A stretch of DNA of 64,000 bases from Maribellus maritimus (lineage in GTDB: Bacteria; Bacteroidota; Bacteroidia; Bacteroidales; Prolixibacteraceae), in NCBI RefSeq assembly GCF_022267315.1, contig NZ_JAIKLE010000001.1, positions 310,001-374,000 on the forward strand. The letters are read 5' to 3'. The notes below the pieces were generated by a model. It had not been told where the DNA came from. It did no database searches and saw only the letters and a list, made by a program, of their open reading frames with translations. This document shows positions 8,201 through 16,175 of the stretch, piece by piece. The position numbers and the translations under genes are program-made. How positions within the stretch are numbered: position 1 is the stretch's first letter; every line of letters starts with the position of its first letter.

Positions 8201-9922
8201 TTACTGAAAGTCTATATGTTTTTTAAAAGGTGTAAATCCCGTCAGGTAAACACACTTTCCATTTGGTCTTGGCAGAGCTCCTCTTATTTCGGTCCATTCA
8301 TGAGCAGCATTTCCTGGGCCAAATTTAATTTTATCATCTTCAACCTGGTAAAATCCATTCTTTGCTCTCAAAAGAAATACATCTTCTGCCTCTGGCACCT
8401 TCTTAACCTCCTGCAAAGTTCCTTCATTCCGAAAAGCCAGCTCTATGGCAAATGGAACATTTTCATTTCCTTCCAAATCGAAATCAAGGGTAAAAACACC
8501 TTCATTCTCAGTTACGACAACCTTCATTTTTAAATGCTGAACTTCACTTTTTTTCCGACGTTTCCGATCTTCATCAAAAGGGATTTCATAATTAGGCTTT
8601 TCTCCCTTAGGCAAAGGTTGAAAATAGCCCCAATCAAAACTCCAGTTTAACTCAAAACCATCGTTTGTACGGTTTATTCTTTCAGACTGGAACTGTCCGC
8701 GACCAAAAAATGCCGAAGCCAGCCGAACCGATGCGAGCACAGCTTTTCCTTTACTCAACGTAAAAAATGTGGGATTGTCACCAAGAATCGTTGCGTCTAT
8801 ATTTCCCCGGCGAATACGCACAAGATTAGAGTGTTTAAACTCTTTTACATAATTCCGGGGTAATTCATCCGGGGCCGGTAATTCTTTCCCCAGCTCTTTT
8901 GTGGTAAGAAAATAGGGTAAATAGGTCAGCAATTTTTCAGGAACCGTACTTTCAATCTGGCGTACCATTGCACTAAAACGCCCGTCGTTAAAGGTAAGCG
9001 CTGCCATGCGGTAAGGAATATAATAGTGTTCCATAAATCCTACCCTGAATTGATCCTGTCGGCCCGATGCTTCGGTGGCTACCTCTCCATTCGGATGCAC
9101 ATAATAAAGCGTCATTTCCAAATTTTTCCGGACAATATCCATTAATTCCGGGTGGCCCGCCAAAAGGGATATATATATTAAACACCGGTTGGTTAAAGGG
9201 GTGTAAATATATGTGCTTCGTTCCTCGTACTGCCCGTCGGCATCAATATCTACACCTTCCTGCAACCACTGGTCTATTCGTTCTAAATAACGTTCATCAG
9301 GGAAAAGCGTATTTAGCCTGGCCAGCGCCATACTCACAACCCAACGGTGGTTTGGCGTATGAATCCCTCCAACAACAAATGCCTCCCCTGCATTTTTTAA
9401 AAATAGCTCCAGAGGTCGCAGCAAACTTTCCTTCTGAGGAAACTGAAGTTGTTTTAGTAAATCATAACTGGCACACAGCGGCTCAACCACAAAACCGGTA
9501 TCAGGTGTAGAATGAAAATTAGTGGAAAGCAAGTCAATGGTTCCATCCGAATGCTGAACCTTCAAAAGGTATTTTATTGCCATTTCCATCTTGTCCAACA
9601 GTGAATTATCCAGATAATATTTCGATTTAGGTTGAGAATAAGCAATGGCCAGTGTTTTAAACAATCCACCGGTTGACTGCGGTGTAACTATTTTCCAGGT
9701 ATCGTAAACACCGCCATAATATTTGGAGCTTGTGTCCCGGTTTTGTAGTGCCGCAATCTTTTCTACCTGCTCATCGTTTAGCAGAACAAGATTATCAACA
9801 AGTTCCTGAAAACCGGAAAAATCAGGAAACGGATGAGTTGCCATTAATGTAGTTGGCGAAATAATTCCTGTGGTAATAAGTGAAGCGGCTCCTGTATAAT
9901 GAAGAAAATCACGTCGGTTCAT
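8201..9922 (-). CDS. Tat-exported alpha-toroid protein, possible polysaccharide lyase
   Basis: A 573-residue protein starting MNRRDFLHYTGAASLI, a twin-arginine signal, so it is exported folded. The N-terminal half looks like an (alpha/alpha) toroid with aromatic and histidine motifs NFHSTPDTGF, GGIHTPNHRWV and GQYEERSTYIYTPLTNR, typical of heparinase/alginate-lyase-like enzymes. The C-terminal third is beta-rich. No CAZy family is assigned with confidence. ATG at 9922 is chosen because an upstream in-frame TTG at 9943 is covered by a promoter element. It diverges from a sulfatase gene, consistent with joint action on a sulfated glycan. Confidence 0.7.
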   Translation of the reverse strand: MNRRDFLHYTGAASLITTGIISPTTLMATHPFPDFSGFQELVDNLVLLNDEQVEKIAALQNRDTSSKYYGGVYDTWKIVTPQSTGGLFKTLAIAYSQPKSKYYLDNSLLDKMEMAIKYLLKVQHSDGTIDLLSTNFHSTPDTGFVVEPLCASYDLLKQLQFPQKESLLRPLELFLKNAGEAFVVGGIHTPNHRWVVSMALARLNTLFPDERYLERIDQWLQEGVDIDADGQYEERSTYIYTPLTNRCLIYISLLAGHPELMDIVRKNLEMTLYYVHPNGEVATEASGRQDQFRVGFMEHYYIPYRMAALTFNDGRFSAMVRQIESTVPEKLLTYLPYFLTTKELGKELPAPDELPRNYVKEFKHSNLVRIRRGNIDATILGDNPTFFTLSKGKAVLASVRLASAFFGRGQFQSERINRTNDGFELNWSFDWGYFQPLPKGEKPNYEIPFDEDRKRRKKSEVQHLKMKVVVTENEGVFTLDFDLEGNENVPFAIELAFRNEGTLQEVKKVPEAEDVFLLRAKNGFYQVEDDKIKFGPGNAAHEWTEIRGALPRPNGKCVYLTGFTPFKKHIDFQ

Positions 9923-9940
9923 AAGAAATGATGTTTCAAC

Positions 9941-9948
9941 CAAAGATA
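9941..9948 (-). promoter_or_regulatory. Bacteroidota -7 element (TATCTTTG)
   Basis: On the minus strand this is an exact TAnnTTTG match, 18 bases before the ATG at 9922. It overlaps the alternative TTG start, excluding it. Confidence 0.6.
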
Positions 9949-9986
9949 GGTTTTTATACTGAAATCATTAAATTGAAAGATAAAGA

Positions 9987-10009
9987 TGATACAATTTTTA
10001 ATCGTATCA
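9987..10009. promoter_or_regulatory. Inverted repeat in a divergent intergenic region
   Basis: TGATAC (9987-9992) and GTATCA (10004-10009) with an 11-base spacer, between the divergent lyase-like and sulfatase promoters. Could be an operator; evidence is symmetry and position only. Confidence 0.3.
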
Positions 10010-10094
10010 AAAAAGGTAGTATTCATAAAACTGTGTCAGTGGCTGTTTGAAAGATAACATCCCCGACACATTTTCAATTTTCGCCTCTTTATTG

Positions 10095-10102
10095 TAAGTT
10101 TG
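10095..10102 (+). promoter_or_regulatory. Bacteroidota -7 element (TAAGTTTG)
   Basis: Exact TAnnTTTG match 23 bases upstream of the sulfatase ATG at 10126. Confidence 0.6.
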
Positions 10103-10125
10103 GAACCGAATCAATTATACCTGAA

Positions 10126-11553
10126 ATGTCCGGAAGAATCATTTTAATGCTACTAGTCGCTTTGTTCATTACATCATCATGTAAAACAGATATCGAACAG
10201 CCAAACATTGTTTTTATTCTGGTTGATGACCTGGGATGGGCGGATGTTCAATGCAACTACCCGGAAACATTTTATGAAACACTCCACATTGACCAACTGG
10301 CGAAAAGTGGTGTTCGTTTTACACAGGCATATTCCGCCAACCCGGTGTGCAGTCCCACACGCGCTGCTATTATGACCGGGAAACATCCCAACCGCGTGGA
10401 TATTACCGATTGGATTCCCGGTGCCGACCCGAGAATGCGCCCCTTGCTCGGGCCACAGGACAGAAATGAATTGGCTTTGGAGGAAATTACGATTGCAGAA
10501 AAGCTAAATAAAGCGGGATACCAAACCTGTTTTATCGGGAAATGGCATTTGGGTGACGAGGGATTCTTTCCGGAAGATCAGGGCTTTGACATCAATATTG
10601 GAGGACACGAAAAAGGAAGCCCTCCGGGAGGTTATTATTCGCCGTACAACAACCCCAAACTAACTGACGGCCCGAAAGGGGAATACTTAACCGATCGGCT
10701 GACCGATGAAAGTATCCGGTTTATTACAAAAAGTAAAGACAATCCTTTTTTTCTTTATCTTGCCTATTACACAGTTCACACGCCCATTCAGGCGTCAAAT
10801 AAACACATTGAAAAATACCGAAAAAAACGTGAGAGTCTGAATATAGAGCAGGTTCCGCATAAAAAGGAAGGGGAAGGTTTTACAAAACTCTTACAGGAAA
10901 ATGCGGACTTTGCATCGATGGTGGCAGCAATGGACGAAAATGTAGGACGTATTGTTGAAACACTCAAACAACAAGGGTTGGACCAAAATACATGGATTAT
11001 TTTCACCAGCGACAACGGCGGGCTTTCCACGCTTTACCGGGAAAATGCCCCAACCAGCAATGGTCCACTGCGTGCGGGAAAAGGCTGGTGCTACGAAGGC
11101 GGAATCCGTGTTCCGCTAATTATAGCAGGTCCGGAGGTAACAAATCCGGGAAGAACGGAAAATACGCCGGTAGTGAGTATGGATTTCTTCCCCACCCTTT
11201 TAAACCTGGCTGAAATTGAACTGCTCCCATCCGACGGCGTTGATCTTTCACCCATTTTAACCCAAAACACAACTTTAACCCGCGACGAGCTTTTTTGGCA
11301 TTATCCGCATTATCACGGGAGTGCGTGGAAACCAGGTTCTGCCATCAGGAAAGACACGTGGAAACTGATTGTGCATTATGAAGACAATAAGATTGAGCTA
11401 TTTAACCTGGATAGTGATCCAGGGGAAACAACGGACATTTCCACAACTCACCCGGAAAAAGTAGCTGAGCTAAAAAAGCTTCTGGATAAAAAGCTGGCTG
11501 AAACAAATGCCAAATTTCCGGAACCCAACCCGGATTACGCGCCGAGAGATTAA
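10126..11553 (+). CDS. Sulfatase lipoprotein (formylglycine-dependent, S1 family)
   Basis: Hydrolyses sulfate esters, most likely on a glycan. Signal peptide with lipobox ITSSC (Cys19). The metal-binding start NIVFILVDDLGWAD is followed by the maturation motif CSPTR (Cys75 to Arg79), in which Cys75 would become formylglycine, then GKWHLG and a late FTSDNGG motif. The 475-residue length is typical. The S1 subfamily and substrate cannot be fixed here. The modifying enzyme (anaerobic SME or FGE) is not in this window. It is divergent from the Tat-exported toroid protein and convergent with the GH29 gene. Confidence 0.93.
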   Translation: MSGRIILMLLVALFITSSCKTDIEQPNIVFILVDDLGWADVQCNYPETFYETLHIDQLAKSGVRFTQAYSANPVCSPTRAAIMTGKHPNRVDITDWIPGADPRMRPLLGPQDRNELALEEITIAEKLNKAGYQTCFIGKWHLGDEGFFPEDQGFDINIGGHEKGSPPGGYYSPYNNPKLTDGPKGEYLTDRLTDESIRFITKSKDNPFFLYLAYYTVHTPIQASNKHIEKYRKKRESLNIEQVPHKKEGEGFTKLLQENADFASMVAAMDENVGRIVETLKQQGLDQNTWIIFTSDNGGLSTLYRENAPTSNGPLRAGKGWCYEGGIRVPLIIAGPEVTNPGRTENTPVVSMDFFPTLLNLAEIELLPSDGVDLSPILTQNTTLTRDELFWHYPHYHGSAWKPGSAIRKDTWKLIVHYEDNKIELFNLDSDPGETTDISTTHPEKVAELKKLLDKKLAETNAKFPEPNPDYAPRD

Positions 11554-11626
11554 AAATGAAATCAAGCTTTCCGCTTATCCCAAAACCAATTTTAATTTCT
11601 ACAATTCAATAAACCGACGTCGGATT

Positions 11627-13378
11627 TTAGATTTTTATCAGTTCCAGATACATCAGTTCCACATTTCCCCAGTTTTCCTGAACAGGTGTTAAAGAAATAA
11701 TTTTGTCGTCGGTCTCGGTTATCTCAATTTCACCAAGATTAACGATTTCAAACTTATCATTGGTTGCCGGTATTTCAGCTTCCAGACTTTTATCTCCCAT
11801 TTTAATATTCAACTTGCTGTTTTTTTCGGCTTTTACCAATACTTCTATTCTGTAATTCCCGGCCTCAGCGGCATTAAACATCCATTCCAGACGCGCCCGG
11901 TGATCTACCCAGTTTTGAATTACCGATTCAGTTCCGGAACCGGAAAGAACGGCATGTGTTCCGTATCCCGGATTATGAATATCAGCAAAATCTGCGGGCA
12001 TTAGAATCTTTCCATCTTTTAATGACGGCATATTGCTGGTGATTTCCATTTTTTTACCCGTTTTCACAACAACAACCGTATTTATCGGGTCAAAAATCAC
12101 TGACGGCGCATGAATCAACAGATCTTCCCCTTCAAATTTATAGGAGAATTTTTGCTTTTTGTTGGTTAGCAAATACACGTCCTTAATACGAGCATCCAGT
12201 CCGGGTACACGAAGAACTCCATCTCTTGGCCAATCAAAAACATGCAGATAAAGCAGGTTGCCCGACTCAGCTTCTTTTGTAGTACAGCGCCCCCAGGGAA
12301 GTTTAAAAAACGGGCTTGCAGAGGTACCGTATACCGACTCTCCATTTTTTTGCATCCACTGCCCTATTTCCTTTAAACGTTCCACACTGGGATCCGGAAT
12401 CAATCCTTCGGCAGTTGGACCTACATTCAGCAAGAGATTTCCACCTTTGCTGGCGATGTCAACCAACATTCGAATTAAAGATTCCGATGATTTCCAGTTG
12501 TCATCGTTCTTTTTGTATCCCCAGCTGGTGTTCATGGTCATACAAACTTCCCAGTCGTAATCGAGCCCGGTTGGTGGGACATGTTGCTCCGGTGTTGAAA
12601 AATCCCCCGGCCATGGCCGGTACAAACGATTATTGGTTAATATTTCGGGGTATTTGTCAACCTCGGCCTGCAAGGCTTTTGCCGCTTCTTCAGTCATTCC
12701 GCGCGGGGTATCCCACCACAAAATATCAAGGCCACCATAATTTTCCAGTATTTCTTTAACCTGCGGAACCGCTTTCCCGTTGATGTAATTCATTAATGGT
12801 TCACGTTTTAAATCCGGATCCCAATGCGGCTCTCCCTGTTCAATGTTGTAATAGGTGCCACCCGGCTCGTGCCAGTCCTGCGCCTGCGAATAATAAAATC
12901 CTAAACGAATGCCGTATTTTTCACAAGCGTCGGCCAGCTCTTTTAACGGGTCACGATCAAAAGGTGTAGCATCAACAATATTGTATGAACTGGCTTTGGA
13001 ATGAAACATGGCAAACCCATCGTGGTGTTTCGAGGTGATAACAATATATTTCATCCCGGCAAACTTGGCCAGTTTTACCCATTCTTCTGCATTGTATTTC
13101 ACCGGGTTAAATTCTTCGGTCAGCTTTTCATAATCCTTTACAGGAATTTCAGCACGTGCCATTATCCACTCGCTTATTCCCGGAATTTCCTTGCCTTCCC
13201 ATTCACCGGCCGGAATAGCATATAATCCCCAGTGAACAAACATACCAAATCGTGCATCTCGCCACCACTCCATTTTTGCATTCTGGGTTTGTGTTGCTTC
13301 ATCTTTTTGCTCCTGATTTTTGGGAGCACATGAAAGGATAAGGAACAGAATTCCCAAAAAAAGTCCAAGCTGTTTCAT
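11627..13378 (-). CDS. GH29 alpha-L-fucosidase lipoprotein
   Basis: Removes alpha-linked L-fucose from glycans. Lipobox LILSC places Cys17 at the mature N terminus, so it is anchored in the envelope. The GH29 barrel is plain: WWRDARFGMFVHWGLYAIP, the paired histidines SKHHDGFAMF (118-119), and GLDILWWDTP with the nucleophile Asp223. NLLLNVGPTAEG closes the barrel. A C-terminal beta domain follows, ending in a CBM-like or sandwich module (RIEVLVKAEKNSKLNI). Length 583 is normal for the two-domain form. No clear promoter motif was seen upstream. Confidence 0.95.
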   Translation of the reverse strand: MKQLGLFLGILFLILSCAPKNQEQKDEATQTQNAKMEWWRDARFGMFVHWGLYAIPAGEWEGKEIPGISEWIMARAEIPVKDYEKLTEEFNPVKYNAEEWVKLAKFAGMKYIVITSKHHDGFAMFHSKASSYNIVDATPFDRDPLKELADACEKYGIRLGFYYSQAQDWHEPGGTYYNIEQGEPHWDPDLKREPLMNYINGKAVPQVKEILENYGGLDILWWDTPRGMTEEAAKALQAEVDKYPEILTNNRLYRPWPGDFSTPEQHVPPTGLDYDWEVCMTMNTSWGYKKNDDNWKSSESLIRMLVDIASKGGNLLLNVGPTAEGLIPDPSVERLKEIGQWMQKNGESVYGTSASPFFKLPWGRCTTKEAESGNLLYLHVFDWPRDGVLRVPGLDARIKDVYLLTNKKQKFSYKFEGEDLLIHAPSVIFDPINTVVVVKTGKKMEITSNMPSLKDGKILMPADFADIHNPGYGTHAVLSGSGTESVIQNWVDHRARLEWMFNAAEAGNYRIEVLVKAEKNSKLNIKMGDKSLEAEIPATNDKFEIVNLGEIEITETDDKIISLTPVQENWGNVELMYLELIKI

Positions 13379-13491
13379 TTTTTCAGTTTTGGTTGCACCG
13401 TAAAATTACTAGTATAATTTTCAGAATAAAAATTACATGCTCTTTTTATTTTTGAAGATCACGTTCTTTTCCACCGCAAATAAATCTGCGG

Positions 13492-14133
13492 CTAAAACTT
13501 CAACCTGTATTCCAAACCTAAAATATGAATTGAATTTTTGTCGCTGAAATAGTTTTGTAAACGATAATAAGCACCCACCCGGTGTAAATCCCCAATCTTT
13601 CTGGTAGCTCCGATATCAATTCTTGACTTATCGAATTCTTTGTCTGTCAGATTCTGAAACAGTTCAAAGCTGGCAAATGGTCTGATTTTATTGCCTTTGA
13701 TATCGTATTCCAATTTTACCCGCGGTCTTAAATATTTTTTGTCTGAGTCATCTTCTTCCAGTTCGAGATAATTGGTATAACGGCCCCTGATAGAAGCTTC
13801 GAACCTTCCAAAATCTTTCTGTAGCGTAGCATCAAAAGCAAACCTTCCGAGGGTTTCATTGCCTTTGTTTTTTATGTTGGTATTCACACGATATAGGACA
13901 GCAAAATCCAAAAAATTGAGAGGAGAATAGCTAAGTTTCCCGTCAAACATGTATTCATCAACTGTAAAATCATCCTGAAAACGGATTTCAGGAATAAAAC
14001 TTATTTCAAATTTATCGAAAAATTCTTTTGAAAATTCAAACTCTATCCAGGTTCCATACTTTTTGGTTTTTGAAAAAGAATTTAATGCAACAAAACCCAG
14101 AACCAACAATAAAATCAATCTTTTCTGCTTCAT
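13492..14133 (-). CDS. DUF2490 family outer-membrane beta-barrel protein
   Basis: A 213-residue protein with a signal peptide (about 21 residues) and alternating amphipathic beta strands ending in a C-terminal phenylalanine (GLEYRLKF), the hallmark of an outer-membrane barrel. Matches the DUF2490 pattern: early GTWIEFEF, repeated R-rich strands and a final periodic strand. Function of DUF2490 is unknown. Its start overlaps the upstream DUF4956 stop by 4 bases, so the two are translationally coupled and the protein belongs to the VTC operon. Confidence 0.8.
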   Translation of the reverse strand: MKQKRLILLLVLGFVALNSFSKTKKYGTWIEFEFSKEFFDKFEISFIPEIRFQDDFTVDEYMFDGKLSYSPLNFLDFAVLYRVNTNIKNKGNETLGRFAFDATLQKDFGRFEASIRGRYTNYLELEEDDSDKKYLRPRVKLEYDIKGNKIRPFASFELFQNLTDKEFDKSRIDIGATRKIGDLHRVGAYYRLQNYFSDKNSIHILGLEYRLKF

Positions 14134-14765
14134 TTCTTTTCCTGTTTAGTTGAATTTTTCACATCGAAATAAATCATTATCTGCGCTACATCACGAAGAA
14201 AATCAATCTTTTCAACCTGATACCTCTTTATCTTAATCCCTGTTCTGCTCTCCAAATCAACAACAAGCTCCTTTTCTTTTTCCTTATGAAGATTTTCGAT
14301 GTTTTCATAAATAACCAGCAATGAATCTTCCTGGCGTAACATCAAAACCTTTTCAAGTGTCCACAAAGCACCTACAAGCAAAACATTTACAAAAGTAAGT
14401 TCGATATACCCCAAATGCGCTTTTGAAAGTGCGTTTATAACTGAAACTGCAATAATTACAAAAAGATAGGTCATTTCCTTTATCGGAATAGTATCGGTTC
14501 TGTACCTGATAATCCCAAAAATGGCAAACAAACCAAGTGCGAAGCCCAGTTCCAGTTTTACATTTTCCAACAAAAAACAAAGTAGGAAAACAGCAATGCT
14601 TATGGCGAAATAACTAAAATAAAAATCTTTACGTTTACTGTTGCGCGCATACAAGAGCACAACAACAACAAAGGTGGCTGCCAGGTTAAATCCAAAGCGA
14701 ATAGCCATAAATAAAAAGTCATCTATCTGTGTCGGTTCAATTCCAACTATTTGCAGTGTCTTCAT
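14130..14765 (-). CDS. DUF4956 inner-membrane protein
   Basis: A 211-residue protein with four or so membrane helices between residues 20 and 135, then a cytosolic tail rich in charge. The conserved ELGFALGLFAIFGIIRYRT segment is characteristic of DUF4956. This family commonly lies next to VTC-domain polyphosphate polymerases in bacteria, as here: its start overlaps the VTC gene by 29 bases. A role in membrane coupling or polymer export is inference. Confidence 0.85.
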   Translation of the reverse strand: MKTLQIVGIEPTQIDDFLFMAIRFGFNLAATFVVVVLLYARNSKRKDFYFSYFAISIAVFLLCFLLENVKLELGFALGLFAIFGIIRYRTDTIPIKEMTYLFVIIAVSVINALSKAHLGYIELTFVNVLLVGALWTLEKVLMLRQEDSLLVIYENIENLHKEKEKELVVDLESRTGIKIKRYQVEKIDFLRDVAQIMIYFDVKNSTKQEKK

Positions 14766-15528
14766 TTTCTGTTGGGTTATTTTCTTTTAGTTTTTGTAAA
14801 AAACGCAGTCTGGGTTTAAATGCATTTTGTTTAAGCGAGGGTTCAAGCACGGCTCTTCCTGTGCAATATTTAGACAAACCGCGCTGTCTGATTTTCATTT
14901 CGCGCAACAACAAAACCATGGGCGAAGATTTTAAGCTACTCCCGCGTTTTAGCTCAAAAATCACAAGATCATCAAATTGAATTTCGCTTTTGGTGTTCCA
15001 GAATTTTGGTTTCAAATCGATGGTACACCTGTCTGTTTTTTGCTTATGAACAAGCGTTATCCTGTAAAACCTGTTTTTTAATGCCGGTTGGAGGTTTTTG
15101 TTTCCAAAAGGAGAACTTGTTTCCAAAAAATTGTCTTCTGTTCGGGATATTTCAGAATTCTCAAAATCTGTCGCTATTCTTTCTTTTATTGTACGGCACT
15201 TGTTATTCTTTAATTTTACTTCAAAAAATCCGGTATTTGAATTAACATAATTTCTCCGGCGTATTTTATACCGGTTCAATTTTTGGTTGTGATGGGTCAA
15301 ATACATTTCATTCTTTTCCGTATCGAAATATGTTGTGTGGTATTCCATCAGTCTTTGCCCTTCTATTTCCAGAATACGATAAAAAGGAAAAGCCTTTTCC
15401 AGCAGTCCGGGCAATTGTGCCAAAGTAAACCAATATTTTCGGTCTATCCTGTTCATCAGCTTTATCTCCGTGGTTTCGCCGAGCAAAACAGGCTCAAATT
15501 TTGCCAATATGTTGACTATTCGGTTCAA
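14737..15528 (-). CDS. VTC-domain polyphosphate polymerase-like protein
   Basis: Single VTC domain (CYTH-like tunnel fold), which in yeast Vtc4 makes polyphosphate from ATP. Visible elements: LMNRIDRKYWF near residue 24, YHTTYFDTEKNEMYLTHHN, the basic strand KLNRYKIRRRNYVN, FFEVKLKNNKCRTIKER, and late LVIFELKRGSSLKSSP, which supply the Lys/Arg and Glu ring of the tunnel. Length 263 fits a stand-alone bacterial VTC protein. The start is a TTG at 15528 with no in-frame ATG close upstream; the next ATG (residue 25) would cut the domain edge. First gene of a three-gene overlapping operon. Confidence 0.85.
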   Translation of the reverse strand: MNRIVNILAKFEPVLLGETTEIKLMNRIDRKYWFTLAQLPGLLEKAFPFYRILEIEGQRLMEYHTTYFDTEKNEMYLTHHNQKLNRYKIRRRNYVNSNTGFFEVKLKNNKCRTIKERIATDFENSEISRTEDNFLETSSPFGNKNLQPALKNRFYRITLVHKQKTDRCTIDLKPKFWNTKSEIQFDDLVIFELKRGSSLKSSPMVLLLREMKIRQRGLSKYCTGRAVLEPSLKQNAFKPRLRFLQKLKENNPTENEDTANSWN

Positions 15529-15586
15529 GCAAATTATTGGTTTGTTATTGTTGCAACAAAAATGTAAAAATTAAATTACATACTCG

Positions 15587-15968
15587 TTATTTGAGTTGTT
15601 GATATAAAACATTAATATCAGAACTTTGTGACCACATCAGCCCTGTCAGGTTATCCGTAATTGTTCCCCGCCATTATCTGTATAGTCTGGCTCTAGAGGA
15701 ATAGAAGGCATCCTGTCGGTAAAAAAGGCTCACCAACAGCAGGTGTTGAAATGACATCAAAGTCGTCGTAAAATGTTGTCTGATTGGTGCCAACAATTGT
15801 ATATAACAATTCCGGCACCGGTAAATTATCCTGTTCTTCCTGTTGCTGCGGCAAGATTTCATCTTCGTTGCAAGCACCATCCGAGATAAAAACGGCAAGA
15901 ATTATCGTTGTCACCCCTCGTGTTTTCGTCTCCGAAAATCTGTTTACTCTTGTTTTCCTTGTTTCCAT
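15587..15968 (-). pseudogene. Decayed DUF1566 (Lcl C-terminal domain) lipoprotein-like gene
   Basis: Reading from the ATG at 15968 gives a basic N terminus, a hydrophobic stretch and an acidic linker, then YTIVGTNQTTFYDDFDV and VGEPF. The homology then jumps frame: FYRQDAFYSS (about 15697-15728), next PDYTDNGG (about 15667-15690), then TDNLTGLMWSQSSDIN (about 15609-15655), stopping at TAA 15589-15587. QDA, YTDNG and TDNxTGLMW are the ordered landmarks of DUF1566/Lcl domains. Three one-base shifts are needed, at or next to T, C and G runs, and the rest of the domain is missing. A dead gene fragment; a few shifts could be sequencing error but the truncation would remain. Confidence 0.75.
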
Positions 15969-16090
15969 AATAACCTAATTCATGTTTTCATACGCCAAGT
16001 TTGCTATCTTAACTCTCAGAGAAAAAAAGGAATCAACCAATCAGGGAATTTTATAAACGAATCGGAGTTTTTCAGGTAAAATCTAAAATA

Positions 16091-16106
16091 TTATTCAACT
16101 GAATAA
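16091..16106. promoter_or_regulatory. Palindrome upstream of the GH38 operon promoter
   Basis: TTATTCAACTGAATAA: two perfect 7-base arms around a 2-base centre, ending 38 bases before the -7 element at 16144. Size and symmetry fit a dimeric regulator site, but no copy elsewhere in the window supports it. Confidence 0.4.
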
Positions 16107-16143
16107 ATAAATAAATGAATTCAACACGTTTTCTTTTAAAAAT

Positions 16144-16151
16144 TATATTTG
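16144..16151 (+). promoter_or_regulatory. Bacteroidota -7 element (TATATTTG) of the large hydrolase operon
   Basis: Exact TAnnTTTG match 25 bases before the ATG at 16176, likely the main promoter for the genes 16176-22798 and perhaps to 31547. Confidence 0.65.
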
Positions 16152-16175
16152 TATACAGAAATTGAATAACATAGT

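Noticed and set aside
9067-9510. Plus-strand frame of 147 residues opposite the Tat-exported toroid gene
   Set aside because: Unusual composition and no start context; the opposite strand encodes a coherent exported protein.
12316-12759. Plus-strand frame opposite the GH29 gene
   Set aside because: The GH29 frame explains the whole region with intact catalytic motifs.
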